A program made the position numbers and the translations under genes. 64,000 bases of DNA, from positions 1 through 64,000 of the forward strand of contig JAMPIV010017532.1 of assembly GCA_024509875.1 (NCBI GenBank), written 5' to 3'. Below, in pieces: positions 1 through 8,968 of the stretch; the stretch's first letter is position 1, and each line of letters opens with the position of its first letter. The stretch comes from Oreohelix idahoensis. Lineage: Eukaryota; Mollusca; Gastropoda; Stylommatophora; Oreohelicidae. The notes beneath the pieces were generated by a model. That model was not told the DNA's origin. It did no database searches and worked only from the letters and a program-made list of their open reading frames with translations.

Positions 1-11
1 AAGCTTTCATT

Positions 12-3008
12 TCATAACCCTCCACTCCCAAAGGAGCATAGGCCTTCAACAAACACATGCCAAGTCCTCCTGTCACGTGCCATCATCTCAAGTTCTTTCC
101 ATGTTCTCCTCATCATTTTCACTGTTTCCAACTCTCTTCTCCATGTACTTCTTGGTCTTCCTCTGCCTCTCTTGCCCTGGGGGTTCCAGAACAAGGACTG
201 CCTTGTAATGCTATCAACAGGTTTCCTCAGTGTGTGTCCTATCCATCGCCATCGTCTTCTTCTCATCTCTTGTTCCATTGGCACTTGTCTAGTTCTTGTC
301 ATCAGTTCCACGTTGGTAACCTTGTCATACCATTTTAATCCCTCTATTCTACGCAAGCACCCATTTATGAAAGTCTGTAGCTTTTTGGTTGTTGTCTTTG
401 TTGTTCTCCATGTCTCCGAGCCATACAATAGGACTGACTTCACATTTGAGTTGAAGATTCTTATTTTCGTGTTGGATCCGATTTCTCTTGATCTCCATAT
501 ATTTCCCAATGCAATGAAAGCTCCTCTTGCCTTTTGTATTCTTATTTTGATATCGCTGTCTGTCCCTCCAACTTTGTCTATATTACTGCCAAGATATGTG
601 TATGATTCTACATCTTGTATTGGTGTTTCTTCAAGTTCAACCCTGTTATCATTACCTGCATTTATTCTCATTATTTTTGTCTTTTCCCTGTGTATTTTCA
701 GACCCAATTGCTGTGACCTCTCATCGAGTGTTTTCAATTTGTCCTGCATCTGATTACGGTTATGGGACAGAAGAGCCAAGTCATCAGCAAAATCCAGATC
801 ATCCAACTGCTTAGTCAGAGTCCACTGGATTCCATTTCTGTTGTGTGTTGTCGATGATCTCATAACCCAATCTATTGCCAGCAAGAAAAGAAATGGAGAC
901 AAGAGGCATCCCTGTCGCACTCCTGTTCTTATCCCAAACGGTTCTGTAAGCTGTCCTTCGTGAAGAACTCTGCATGTCATGTCTTCATATGTTTTCTTTA
1001 TTAAATTAATGATCTTCAGGGGAACTCCATAATGCCTCATCAATTTCCAAAGTGATTCTCTGTCTACACTGTCAAATGCCTTTTCGTAGTCCACAAATCC
1101 GATGTATAGTGGTGAATTCCATTCCAGACTTTGTTCAACTATTATTCTCAAAGTGGCTATCTGGTCTGTACATGATCTGTTTTGTCGAAAACCTGCTTGT
1201 TCATCTCTCAGTTTCTTGTCTATGGACTCTTTTAATCTCTCAAGGATAATCCTGTTTAATACTTTTCCTGGCACTGATAGTAACATTATTCCTCTATAAT
1301 TTGTGCACTCTTGTAAATTTCCCTTCTTAGGCAACTTAACCAGATATCCTTCCTTCCATTCTGCTGGTATCTCTTCCTTTTCCCAGACTTTACCAAGTAA
1401 TTTATATAACATCTCTGTAGCCGTGTCGATATCTGCTTTGATGGCCTCTGCTGGAATGCCATCAGGTCCAGACGCTTTTCCCTCTCTTAGAAGCTTTATG
1501 GCTTTCTTTATTTCTTCCTTCGTTGGTCTTTCACCGTTAATTTGTAGCTCTTCTTCTGCTGGCTGGATGTCCGGCGGGTTTTGTGGAGCTGGTCTATTGA
1601 GAAGGTCCCCAAAATATTCTGTCCACCTCTTCATTTGCTCTTGTATATTGCTGAGCAGTTTCCCATTCTTGTCTTTTATGAGGCAACTTGTTTGCTTGTA
1701 TTTCCCTGTTAGCTTCTTTGTGCTGCTATACAGTTCTCTCATATTTCCTTTGGCTGCAGCATCTTCTGCCTCTCTTGCCAACTCCTCAATATACTTCCTC
1801 TTGTCTCTTTTGATACTTCTTTTTACTTCTTTGTTTGCTTCTGTGTACACTTCTTGAGCCTTGGCTTTGGAGCTTCTAGTTTTGCTTGTGTTTAACTCTG
1901 CTTTCTTGTTTTTTCTGTCTTTTATCTTATTGATGGTTTCTGTTGTTATCCATGCTTTTTGTTGTCTTTCCCTTTTCCCCAGTATTTCTTCACATGTCTC
2001 CTTCCATACTGTTTTGACCTGCTGCCAATAGTCTTCTGTATTCTCTACATCTTCCAGCTGTTGGAGCACTTGGAATTTGTTGGATACTGTGACCGCAAAT
2101 TTGTCTCTTGTTTCTTGATTTCTTAGCTGTCCTACATTAAACTGTTGTCTATAATTTTGCATTGTTGCATATCTCTTGAGTTTCATTTTTACTTTGGCTA
2201 TCAGAAGATGGTGATCTGATGCCACATCTGCTCCTCTATATACCTTTACATCCTGCAATGATGATCTAAACTTCTTGTTTATGCATATATGATCAATCTG
2301 ATTTTCTGTTCTATGGTCTGGTGATATCCATGTTGCCTTGTGTATTCTCTTATGTGGAAACATGCTTCCTCCTATAGCCAGTTGATATGAAGCACAGAAG
2401 TTTGCGAATAGCTCTCCATTTTCATTCATTACTCCTAGCCCATGTTTTCCCATGACTTCTTCAAATCCAGTGTTGACTGTACCTATCTTTGCATTCATGT
2501 CACCCATCAAAATTGTGATGTCTCTTCTTTTTACTTTATCCATAATTTCCTGTAGTTTAGTATAAAATGCTTCTTTCACAGACTCTTCTTTGTCATTAGT
2601 TGGTGCATAACATTGGATGACATTTACATGAATTTTCTTTTTAGCTGTTTTGAAAGAAGCTGTTATTATTCTGGGTCCAACAGCTTCCCATTCAATTAGT
2701 GCTTTCTGTGCTTCTTTAGATAACATAAGAGCTACCCCTTCACTGTGGTGTGAACTTTCGTCTTCATGTCCTGAGGACAGCACCAATTCACCTGTGATGA
2801 GTTTCTTCCTGTCTACCCCCTTCCACTTTGTTTCACACATTCCCAGAACCTCGATTTTGTATTCCCTCATTTCTGCTGCTACTTGCGCCACTTTCCCTTG
2901 TTCGTTTAATGTCCGAACATTCCAGGTGCCAAATCTGGAAGTTCTCCTAGAAGAAAGAAGGTTAGTCAGCAACACAGACTCCTTTCGGCTTTCTCTGTGT
3001 TGCATCAT
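12..3008 (-). CDS. RTE-type LINE ORF: AP endonuclease plus reverse transcriptase
   Basis: 998-residue open frame with no internal stop. The N-terminus is an apurinic-like endonuclease: WNVRTL (29-34), CETKW (58-62), QCYAPT, GDMNAKIG with D170, and the terminal SDHHLL (S264-D265-H266). The reverse transcriptase occupies roughly residues 480-800, with YRGIMLLSVPGK, EQAGFRQNRSC, DYEKAFDSV, GVRQGCLLSP and catalytic FADD at 740-743. The C-terminus has the YGSETW, RRRRWRWIGH and GKRGRGRP motifs common to this LINE group. A single ORF of about 1000 residues with endonuclease and RT, without Gag, is typical of the RTE clade; exact subclade is not resolved. All key catalytic residues look present, so this copy could be functional. 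The Met-Met start at 3008 gives the longest frame. Confidence 0.9.
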   Translation of the reverse strand: MMQHRESRKESVLLTNLLSSRRTSRFGTWNVRTLNEQGKVAQVAAEMREYKIEVLGMCETKWKGVDRKKLITGELVLSSGHEDESSHHSEGVALMLSKEAQKALIEWEAVGPRIITASFKTAKKKIHVNVIQCYAPTNDKEESVKEAFYTKLQEIMDKVKRRDITILMGDMNAKIGTVNTGFEEVMGKHGLGVMNENGELFANFCASYQLAIGGSMFPHKRIHKATWISPDHRTENQIDHICINKKFRSSLQDVKVYRGADVASDHHLLIAKVKMKLKRYATMQNYRQQFNVGQLRNQETRDKFAVTVSNKFQVLQQLEDVENTEDYWQQVKTVWKETCEEILGKRERQQKAWITTETINKIKDRKNKKAELNTSKTRSSKAKAQEVYTEANKEVKRSIKRDKRKYIEELAREAEDAAAKGNMRELYSSTKKLTGKYKQTSCLIKDKNGKLLSNIQEQMKRWTEYFGDLLNRPAPQNPPDIQPAEEELQINGERPTKEEIKKAIKLLREGKASGPDGIPAEAIKADIDTATEMLYKLLGKVWEKEEIPAEWKEGYLVKLPKKGNLQECTNYRGIMLLSVPGKVLNRIILERLKESIDKKLRDEQAGFRQNRSCTDQIATLRIIVEQSLEWNSPLYIGFVDYEKAFDSVDRESLWKLMRHYGVPLKIINLIKKTYEDMTCRVLHEGQLTEPFGIRTGVRQGCLLSPFLFLLAIDWVMRSSTTHNRNGIQWTLTKQLDDLDFADDLALLSHNRNQMQDKLKTLDERSQQLGLKIHREKTKIMRINAGNDNRVELEETPIQDVESYTYLGSNIDKVGGTDSDIKIRIQKARGAFIALGNIWRSREIGSNTKIRIFNSNVKSVLLYGSETWRTTKTTTKKLQTFINGCLRRIEGLKWYDKVTNVELMTRTRQVPMEQEMRRRRWRWIGHTLRKPVDSITRQSLFWNPQGKRGRGRPRSTWRRELETVKMMRRTWKELEMMARDRRTWHVFVEGLCSFGSGGL

Positions 3009-3120
3009 ACGCCTCCCCGCGAGAGGACCTTCCCCTGTCTTGGATGGCTGTGTTTTATTTTCTTTATTGACTTGTCCATATTTGTTGAAGTTTTTTGTGG
3101 TTTAAATTTTTTTACAGGAT

Positions 3121-3231
3121 GGTGTAACCGGCCCCATGCCCAACCCTCCTTAGTCGCTTTTTACGACATGCTTGGTAGGGGACAGTGTTACTATTCTTTG
3201 CTCCCCTTTCGGGCCCCGGTAACACACGGGT
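3121..3231 (-). other. Structured 5' leader of RTE-1, possible HDV-like ribozyme
   Basis: On the minus strand the first ~110 nt of RTE-1 contain a perfect 7-bp helix GTGTTAC/GTAACAC (plus-strand arms 3219-3225 and 3185-3191, 27 nt between). A GTCG/CGAC hairpin follows, then CTAAGG. A competing inverted repeat GTGTTACCGG / CCGGTTACAC (9 of 10 pairs) closes the whole domain. HDV-like self-cleaving ribozymes are known at the 5' ends of RTE and R2 elements, and the antigenomic HDV ribozyme has CUAAGG after P4. I could not satisfy a convincing P2 helix, so this is a candidate only. It could also simply be a structured promoter or leader. Confidence 0.25.
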
Positions 3232-3286
3232 GAGGCTTTACATTTACCTTTTAATTTATATATGTGTATTTAGAATGTCTCACGAC
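3232..3286 (-). mobile_element. LTR terminal fragment related to element B
   Basis: About 55 bp match the outer end of the element B LTR (44206-44260 and its twin at 50809-50863) at roughly 45 of 55 positions, including the terminal TCACGACA. Read on the minus strand it begins TGTCGTGAG, an LTR-style TG start. It stops where RTE-1 begins and, at 3286, abuts the middle of a Tc1 transposase frame. The rest of the LTR would lie beyond the RTE-1 copy, outside this window. Confidence 0.6.
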
Positions 3287-3874
3287 ACAGACCATGACAG
3301 AACCCCTATTATAACGATCCACCTCTCGAATTGTGTCATCAGTAAATCGCTGTCCTGGTCGTCTCCAATCTCGAATCCTGGCATCATTGAATGACACAGT
3401 GAAGCAAGATTCATCAGTGAAGAGAACTTGACTCCATTGTTGCCTTGTCCATCGGATGTGCTCGCGACACCAAGCAACACGGGCTCTGCGATGAGCAGGA
3501 GTAAGAGGGATTCTGACTGCAGGACGTCGAGCAGCCAGTCCAAATTCTTGTAAACGTCTGCGAATGGTGCTTTGACTGACATTAACGTTTACAGTTTGTC
3601 TCAGCTGACATCTTAGAGTGGAACAAGTCACTGTTCAATGGCGCAGGACTGACAACAAGAGGTACCGGTCATCATGTCTATTGGTGCATCTAGAGCGACC
3701 TGGCCTGTGGCGATCCTTCCCACTTCCTGTGGCCTGAAATCTCTCCAAAATTCTTTGGATAGTAGAGTGTGACACTGCAAGCCGTCTAGCAACCTCACCG
3801 ACAGATAAACCACTTTCAACCCACGCTATAGCCCTTATTCTTTGTAAGGTGTCAAGACTTCTTCTCGGTGGCAT
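3287..3874 (-). pseudogene. Tc1-like transposase, truncated and with a nonsense codon
   Basis: Read from ATG at 3874 (MPPRRSLDTLQRIRAIAW). The N-terminal half is a paired helix-turn-helix DNA-binding region (SVGEVARRLAVSHSTIQRIL, then a second HTH with SQSTIRRRLQEFGLAARRP). The catalytic domain starts with LFTDESCF, whose D is the first DDE residue, and reaches GSVMV. An in-frame TGA at 3635-3637 interrupts the frame; both sides stay in the same frame, so it is a point nonsense change. The frame then runs into LTR-like sequence at 3286, and the second D and the D/E of the catalytic triad are absent. Tc1/mariner transposases are usually about 340 residues; roughly 195 remain. Not functional. 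Confidence 0.85.
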
Positions 3875-4216
3875 GGTTTTTGCAAGTGATGAAACTACCC
3901 TAAGTCTGCTGATTGTAAAACAAATTAAGAGTGAACTCTGTTCATGAAAAGTCGCCATTGCACGTGGAATGTCAATCAGCACGATTACTTCACCTGTTTG
4001 GTTGTACGGAAGTTTGAAAAAAAAAAACAGATTAAAAATGTGAATTTACGGTCAGCAAACCAAATTGCACGTGATCACCATGATTGTCGGTGAGTTGTTT
4101 TTATGCTTAACGTGCATAGAGGACTGTCAGAGGAAGATATTGCACCCATTTTTACTAAAAACTTCCTTCATTTAATCATTCTATGCGCTTATATAGAAGT
4201 GTATTGAAAATAATAG
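3875..4216 (-). mobile_element. Flank and probable end of the Tc1-like element
   Basis: No ORF. The sequence leads from the transposase start to AGGGTGGCCCTT at about 4215-4226, preceded by TA-rich bases. This resembles the terminal inverted repeat and TA target of Tc1/mariner elements. The other terminus is missing, so the end is not proven. A short A-run lies at about 4018-4028. Confidence 0.4.
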
Positions 4217-4418
4217 GGTGGCCCTTGACATTTGACGAGTAGTATATTTTAGCACAGGTAAGCGGTTTGTAAGAGCATTTCCAAATTTGTCTCTGTTATG
4301 AACCGCGTACTCCTGTGGCCGTTTGATCTTCGCGAACTTTCTTTTCTCGCACTCCAGTGTGATAATTTTTTTTTCTTCAGAAATCCTCCCTCGTGCATTG
4401 CGCCGAAGTTAGTATGGG

Positions 4419-5044
4419 AATTCTATCGCTCAAAGTTCATGTGTACGGCTGCATTAACTTATTCCTGAAGGCAGAACTTCTACTTAAGCGAGTCTAAATT
4501 GGAGCTGGGACAGGAAAATATCCAACAATTCTAGTTAACAAAAGTCAACATTAGCGGAGTTTTTTTTTTTTTTTTTTTAAATAACCAAAGGTAAAAAAAG
4601 ACTTACCAACGGGCTGATCACCCGTTTGCCAGTCACTTCGATTACGGAAACAACAGCAAATGGATTGATTTGCCGTTGCCCTAAAGACGCCAATAGGCGT
4701 GATGGGAAACAATGGCAAAGAAAACCTATCTGCTGTTGCCCTAAGACGCCACTAGGCGTAATGGCCACTGACTGCTTTGACGGTCGGTGGCTAAGGACGG
4801 AAGAAGAGAAGGAGAAAAAAAGACTTGGCCGGGGCTTCGAATTAAGCGAAAATCGACTTGAGCGAGTCCGAGTTAAGTGGACTGCACTGTGTAACTTTAT
4901 CTGATCACAGAACTTGGTTGTCTTATATAGCAGCATATGTGAGTGCGAGTATAGGCGCCCTCAGATGAAGAAACGTTTGCAGCAAAAGCAAACTCGAGTT
5001 GTTGCCAGCCGCGCGACGTCACACGTAACTTACCTTAACAAAAA
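4419..5044. repeat. Unknown dispersed repeat, copy 1 (with insertion)
   Basis: Matches 6349-6747 closely in the same orientation: both begin GGAATTCTATCGCTCAAAG, carry a poly-T run after AGCGGAG, and end CTTACCTTAACAAAAA. Copy 1 is longer because of a separate insertion at 4603-4824. No coding potential was recognised. 4217-4418 upstream holds nothing I recognise. Confidence 0.8.
4603..4824 (+). mobile_element. 222-bp short retro-insertion with target duplication
   Basis: Present in copy 1 of the duplicated repeat and absent from copy 2 at the exact site. It is flanked by a perfect 10-bp direct repeat AAAAAAAGAC (4593-4602 and 4815-4824). Copy 2 has this decamer once (6516-6525). The inserted DNA contains two related segments with GTTGCCCTAA and TAGGCGT. 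It ends in an A-rich AGAAGAGAAGGAG tail. Its last ~75 bp resemble the 3' end of the RTE-like copy near 39370-39450 (GCCACTAGG, then ATGGCC and GACTGCTTTG). It is best read as a SINE or a 5'-truncated LINE end. Confidence 0.75.
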
Positions 5045-5506
5045 CAACATCCGACAGACAATTTGCAGTTACCTTTCAGCAGTGATGACTTCTGGCATAT
5101 GCCATCATTTGCTTCTCCATCCTTCCCGTAAATGTATTATTAACTAGCGGAAACTTTTTTATATAGACAATTTTTTTCCTGATGTGAATTTTTAGTGAGC
5201 TAACTTTCCGTAGCTTGAAAACATTTTAGCGCGGAATAATATTTATCTTTGTTCGTAAATATTTGCAGCCCCGATATTTAGATTACTTGGGACAACTTTT
5301 TAAGAGGTAACCGTTGTTTTTTCTAAAGCGGACGATTAAGTGGAAATTACTGTAATGGTGTTGTGTACTCATGCAGGGGAAAATATACCTGGCCATCCAC
5401 TTTGTTTCTGTGCTGTAAAATGTATGGAATTTTTCTTTTCTTTCTTTTTTCTTTTAACGCATTTGGTAACTAACAGCAGTAAAAGTAGTCCCTAAATCTT
5501 GTTGTT
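5045..5506. other. Unassigned AT-rich stretch
   Basis: No ORF, repeat unit or motif that I can support. Contains only short homopolymers. Confidence 0.5.
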
Positions 5507-5672
5507 TTTTCTGTATTTATTTCGCTTCTATACGGCAGTGAGACATGGCCAACTTATGCTAAGCAAGAAAGAAGGCTCAATACCTTTCATTTATGGTGTC
5601 CACGCCTCATCCATGGTATTTCGTGGAAGGACAAAGTGACATATGTCGATATGCTTTCATGTGCTAGCCTTA
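5507..5672 (+). pseudogene. LINE reverse transcriptase C-terminal remnant
   Basis: Translation gives SLLYGSETW followed by RRLNTFHLWCPRLIHGISW and DKVTYVDML. This is the conserved module that follows the RT domain in RTE-like LINEs (LLYGSETW ... H-x-R-CLR-I-x-GI-W-D-x-V-T-N). The frame is lost soon after. The remnant sits between the two copies of the 4.4/6.3-kb repeat. Confidence 0.65.
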
Positions 5673-6348
5673 AAAGCAAGTAAACTACGCTGCCATGGTG
5701 TGGCAGAATGGGGCGACCCCTCTCGATTTGTGTTTCACTACGGCGGTACCAGTTACATTTTGGTACTATTTTATTGCGTGCTTTCAATTGCCGCACTTTC
5801 TTTCTTTCTTTATCTGCTATGTGTAGCAGATATTTTCTCATTTTTAAATATTCTTACACTCCTCTCAGCGATAGTCGCCATGTCTGTGTGTTTACCTGTC
5901 TATCCCTGCAGATAGAGTAGACGGTGATGGAAGGTTGACCGACAGAAATCATGTTGTACCACAAGGGTGCGACTGTTTTCGCACGTAAATGGCCAAGCGA
6001 GTTTACTTAGCGCTGATATGGCTCGTGTGATCGACTAATTATTGTCGTGATAAGATACAGCACAGATGGTCAAACAAAAGTTTGTATTTGCACAAGCAGC
6101 GCAGGTCAAGTATCGACGTGGTGGGATGACAGACACACCTGAGCGGAAATGTTGTGATATTTACGGGTAGTTGTAAGAAATTATATGTAATCATTGACGA
6201 GAATATTTGAATGTCACGATTGCCATATATGGAAGACTTGACCTTTACATTATGTTCAAAATTTGTCCAGGTCAGGAATATTTTGAAATCGCCCCCACCT
6301 TTTGGTTTGAAACGATTGGCGCTTTCTTAGCTTCATTACAAACAGATG
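5673..6348. other. Unassigned stretch between repeat copies
   Basis: No gene recognised. Short open frames here (for example 5643-5915) are Phe/Leu/Ser-rich and look like chance frames. Confidence 0.5.
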
Positions 6349-6747
6349 GAATTCTATCGCTCAAAGTTCATGTGTACGGCTGCATTAACTTATTCCTGAA
6401 GGCAGAACTTCTACTTAAGCGAGTCTAAATTGGAGCTGGGACAGGAAAATATCCAACAATTCTAGTTAACAAAAGTCGACATTAGCGGAGTTTTTTTTTT
6501 TTAATAACCAAGGGTAAAAAAAGACCTGGCTAAGGGCTTCGAATTAAGCGAAAATCGACTTGAGCGAGTCCGAGTTAAGTGGACTGCACTGTGTAACTTT
6601 ATCTGATCACAGAACTTGGTTGTCTTATATAGCAGCACATGTGAGTGCGAGTATAGGCGCCCTCAGATGAAGAAACTTTTGCAGCAAAAGCAAACTCCAG
6701 TTGTTGCCAGCCGCGCGACGTCACACGTAACTTACCTTAACAAAAAT
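6349..6747. repeat. Unknown dispersed repeat, copy 2 (empty site)
   Basis: Same-orientation duplicate of 4419-5044 but without the 222-bp insertion; the undisturbed AAAAAAAGAC target lies at 6516-6525. It therefore serves as the pre-insertion allele for copy 1. Confidence 0.8.
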
Positions 6748-7867
6748 GGATGAGGACAGGACAGTGAATAAAACCTGACACTTCAGTCAGTCAAATCTAC
6801 TGTGAAGATCGCTTGCCAAGACACCAGACATGCCAGAAGTTAGAATTCGGAGAATCTTGACAGACTAACAAAAACAGCCCAGGAAATCTCTATCATTTTA
6901 ATAATGAAAGCTGCTGACTGAGGAAACTGAAGGAAACACACGGAGTCAGAGAGGGAATTAAAGTTAAAATTAACGACCCCAAGTACACGTGAAATAAGGC
7001 ATCTGCCAGTGCCTTTTATTCCTCTGAGCAAAAACGTATGTGAGCCAGGATTGGCTTATTGGTGGTACCAGCTGAAAGTACTATCTCTTGAACAAGAAGG
7101 GACAAGTGGCCTACGGTTTAAGACGAGGGCTGACATTTCTGGGAAACGAGCTACATCCGCTAACCTTGACCAGCGACGAGCGTGAGCAGTGTGAAAAGAA
7201 CCAACCCATCAGAAGGAACAGAACCGTCATTGGCAGCTACGTTCAGTATATATGCTGACACTTGAACTTCTTGTAAAATTGTACACCACATCACGACCGT
7301 GATGATAACTTTTTCTTGATCCATAACTATTCAAATTATTTTCAAACTGTTAAAACAAAATTAATTATTCAATTTTGTTATTTGTAATTTTACAAATTTG
7401 ACTTCGATTTAATCCTTTTAAATGCACTGCATGTTATCTCAGTCAATTTACTAAACATACTCTAAAGAGAACTATACCAGAAAAATAAGAATTTCACTGA
7501 GTATATCAGAGGTGGGGGCTTAACGGCTAAAATTAATCATTGCTTAATTCTTCACAAAAGTTGTCGGCAGATTCCAGAATTAACGTGCTTAGTCAAAGCA
7601 GCATTGTTTTTGCTTATCTGAATATCTTGTGAACATACCCTTGTAATAGAAGTGTCATTACCTTTCTATCTAAATATCTGCCAAGAGATTATCTTGTGCG
7701 AAGGTAGATACCTTTGAAGGCCCATATTAGGTACTCTTGAGTTTTGGCCACTGTTGGACCACTGCTGCAAAGTAGGGGAGGCAATACCGTCACACTTGGC
7801 CATATCTGCCGAGTATCCCGAAATATATTGTTACGGACAAATAGCAAAAGAACAGTCGCGCGACCGC
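6748..7867. other. Unassigned intergenic stretch
   Basis: I see no repeat unit, ORF or RNA signal that I can support. Ends at the 38-bp minisatellite. Confidence 0.5.
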
Positions 7868-8323
7868 AGCTGAGGTTCAAAGATGTGTGCAAGAGAGATA
7901 AGACCAGCTGAGGTTCACAGATGTGTGCAAGAGAGATATGACCAGCTAAGGTTCACAGATGTGTGCAAGAGAGATATGACCGGCTGAGGTTCAAAGATGT
8001 GTACAAGAGAGATATGACCAGCTGAGGTTCAAAGATGTGTACAAGAGAGATATGACCAGCTGAGGTTCAAAGATGTGTGCAAGAGAGACATGACCAGCTG
8101 AGGTTCAAAGATGTGTACAAGAGAGATATGACCAGCTGAGGTTCAAAGATGTGTGCAAGAGAGATATGACCAGCTGAGGTTCAAAGATGTGTACAAGAGA
8201 GATATGACCAGCTGAGGTTCAAAGATGTGTACAAGAGAGATATGACCAGCTGAGGTTCAAAGATGTGTACAAGAGAGATATGACCAGCTGAGGTTCAAAG
8301 ATGTGTACAAGAGAGAAATGAAG
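7868..8323. repeat. 38-bp minisatellite, 12 copies
   Basis: Unit begins AGCTGAGGTTCAAAGATGTG and ends AGAGATATGACC, with unit starts at 7868, 7906, 7944, 7982 and so on to 8286. Variation is mostly TGTGCAAG versus TGTACAAG, and CAAAG versus CACAG in the first units. Units have no spacers, so this is not a CRISPR. Confidence 0.95.
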
Positions 8324-8968
8324 GCACTGGACATAAATCCAGTTACCAAGTGGTGATGCTTCTTACGGCACCACCTCAGATTGGGTGAACAGAAGCTCTC
8401 ACAACAGGCAGAAGAGAAAAGAGTACGCCGAAGGAACACCGGGCATACATTGAGAGTTGTCATATTTTCATGTGTTCTTTCTCTCACCCTGGATATATAT
8501 ATATATATATACCCGGCGTTGCCCGGTTTTTCTAGTAACTGTTTATGAAACTTACATACATAAGTTACACACATGGAAGTTACACAAGTTACAATTAATA
8601 TATTTGACTACATCGTGTCATATTTACTTATCGTTATTTTCTACATTTATTACACTGGTATACACACATTTTGGTGCCTTAAATTTTATAGCTGTTCTTG
8701 GGTAATTTTGGGTTGCTGATTCCAAAAATGTAATCAGATTTTTTCTATCAGCTCTAATTTTTGAGATAACTAAGAAGGACCATATTAGTAGGGCAATTGT
8801 TATGTACAATCCTAGAGTTAGGTGCTATCAGTGGCATGATGACTTTAGTCTGCATTCATATTATATGTAATTACTGTGCATATATTATCAAAAATGTAAT
8901 AACACTTTATCACTAGCACTTGCTTAGTCAACACGCAAAAAGGATCTTTTCGAGGACTTCCTGGAATG
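8324..8968. other. Unassigned stretch with TA microsatellite
   Basis: Contains a short TA run at about 8492-8511 followed directly by ACCCGGCGTTGCCCGG, a GC-rich imperfect hairpin. No coding sequence recognised until the pseudogene that follows. Confidence 0.5.

Larger units (their letters stand above)
12..3231 (-). mobile_element. RTE-1 LINE, near full length (3' end at window edge)
   Basis: Non-LTR retrotransposon on the minus strand: 5' leader (about 3231-3009), one ORF (3008-12), and a 3' end at or beyond the window start. The 5' terminus is placed near 3231 because a second copy starts with the same CACCCGTGTGTTACCGG sequence at 55711, and because LTR-like sequence begins abruptly at 3232. 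The 3' end carries the sequence ACTCCCAAAGGAGC (plus strand, about 25-38), a small inverted repeat seen at the 3' end of every other copy here. Target duplications cannot be checked because the 3' junction lies outside or at the edge of the window. Confidence 0.85.
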
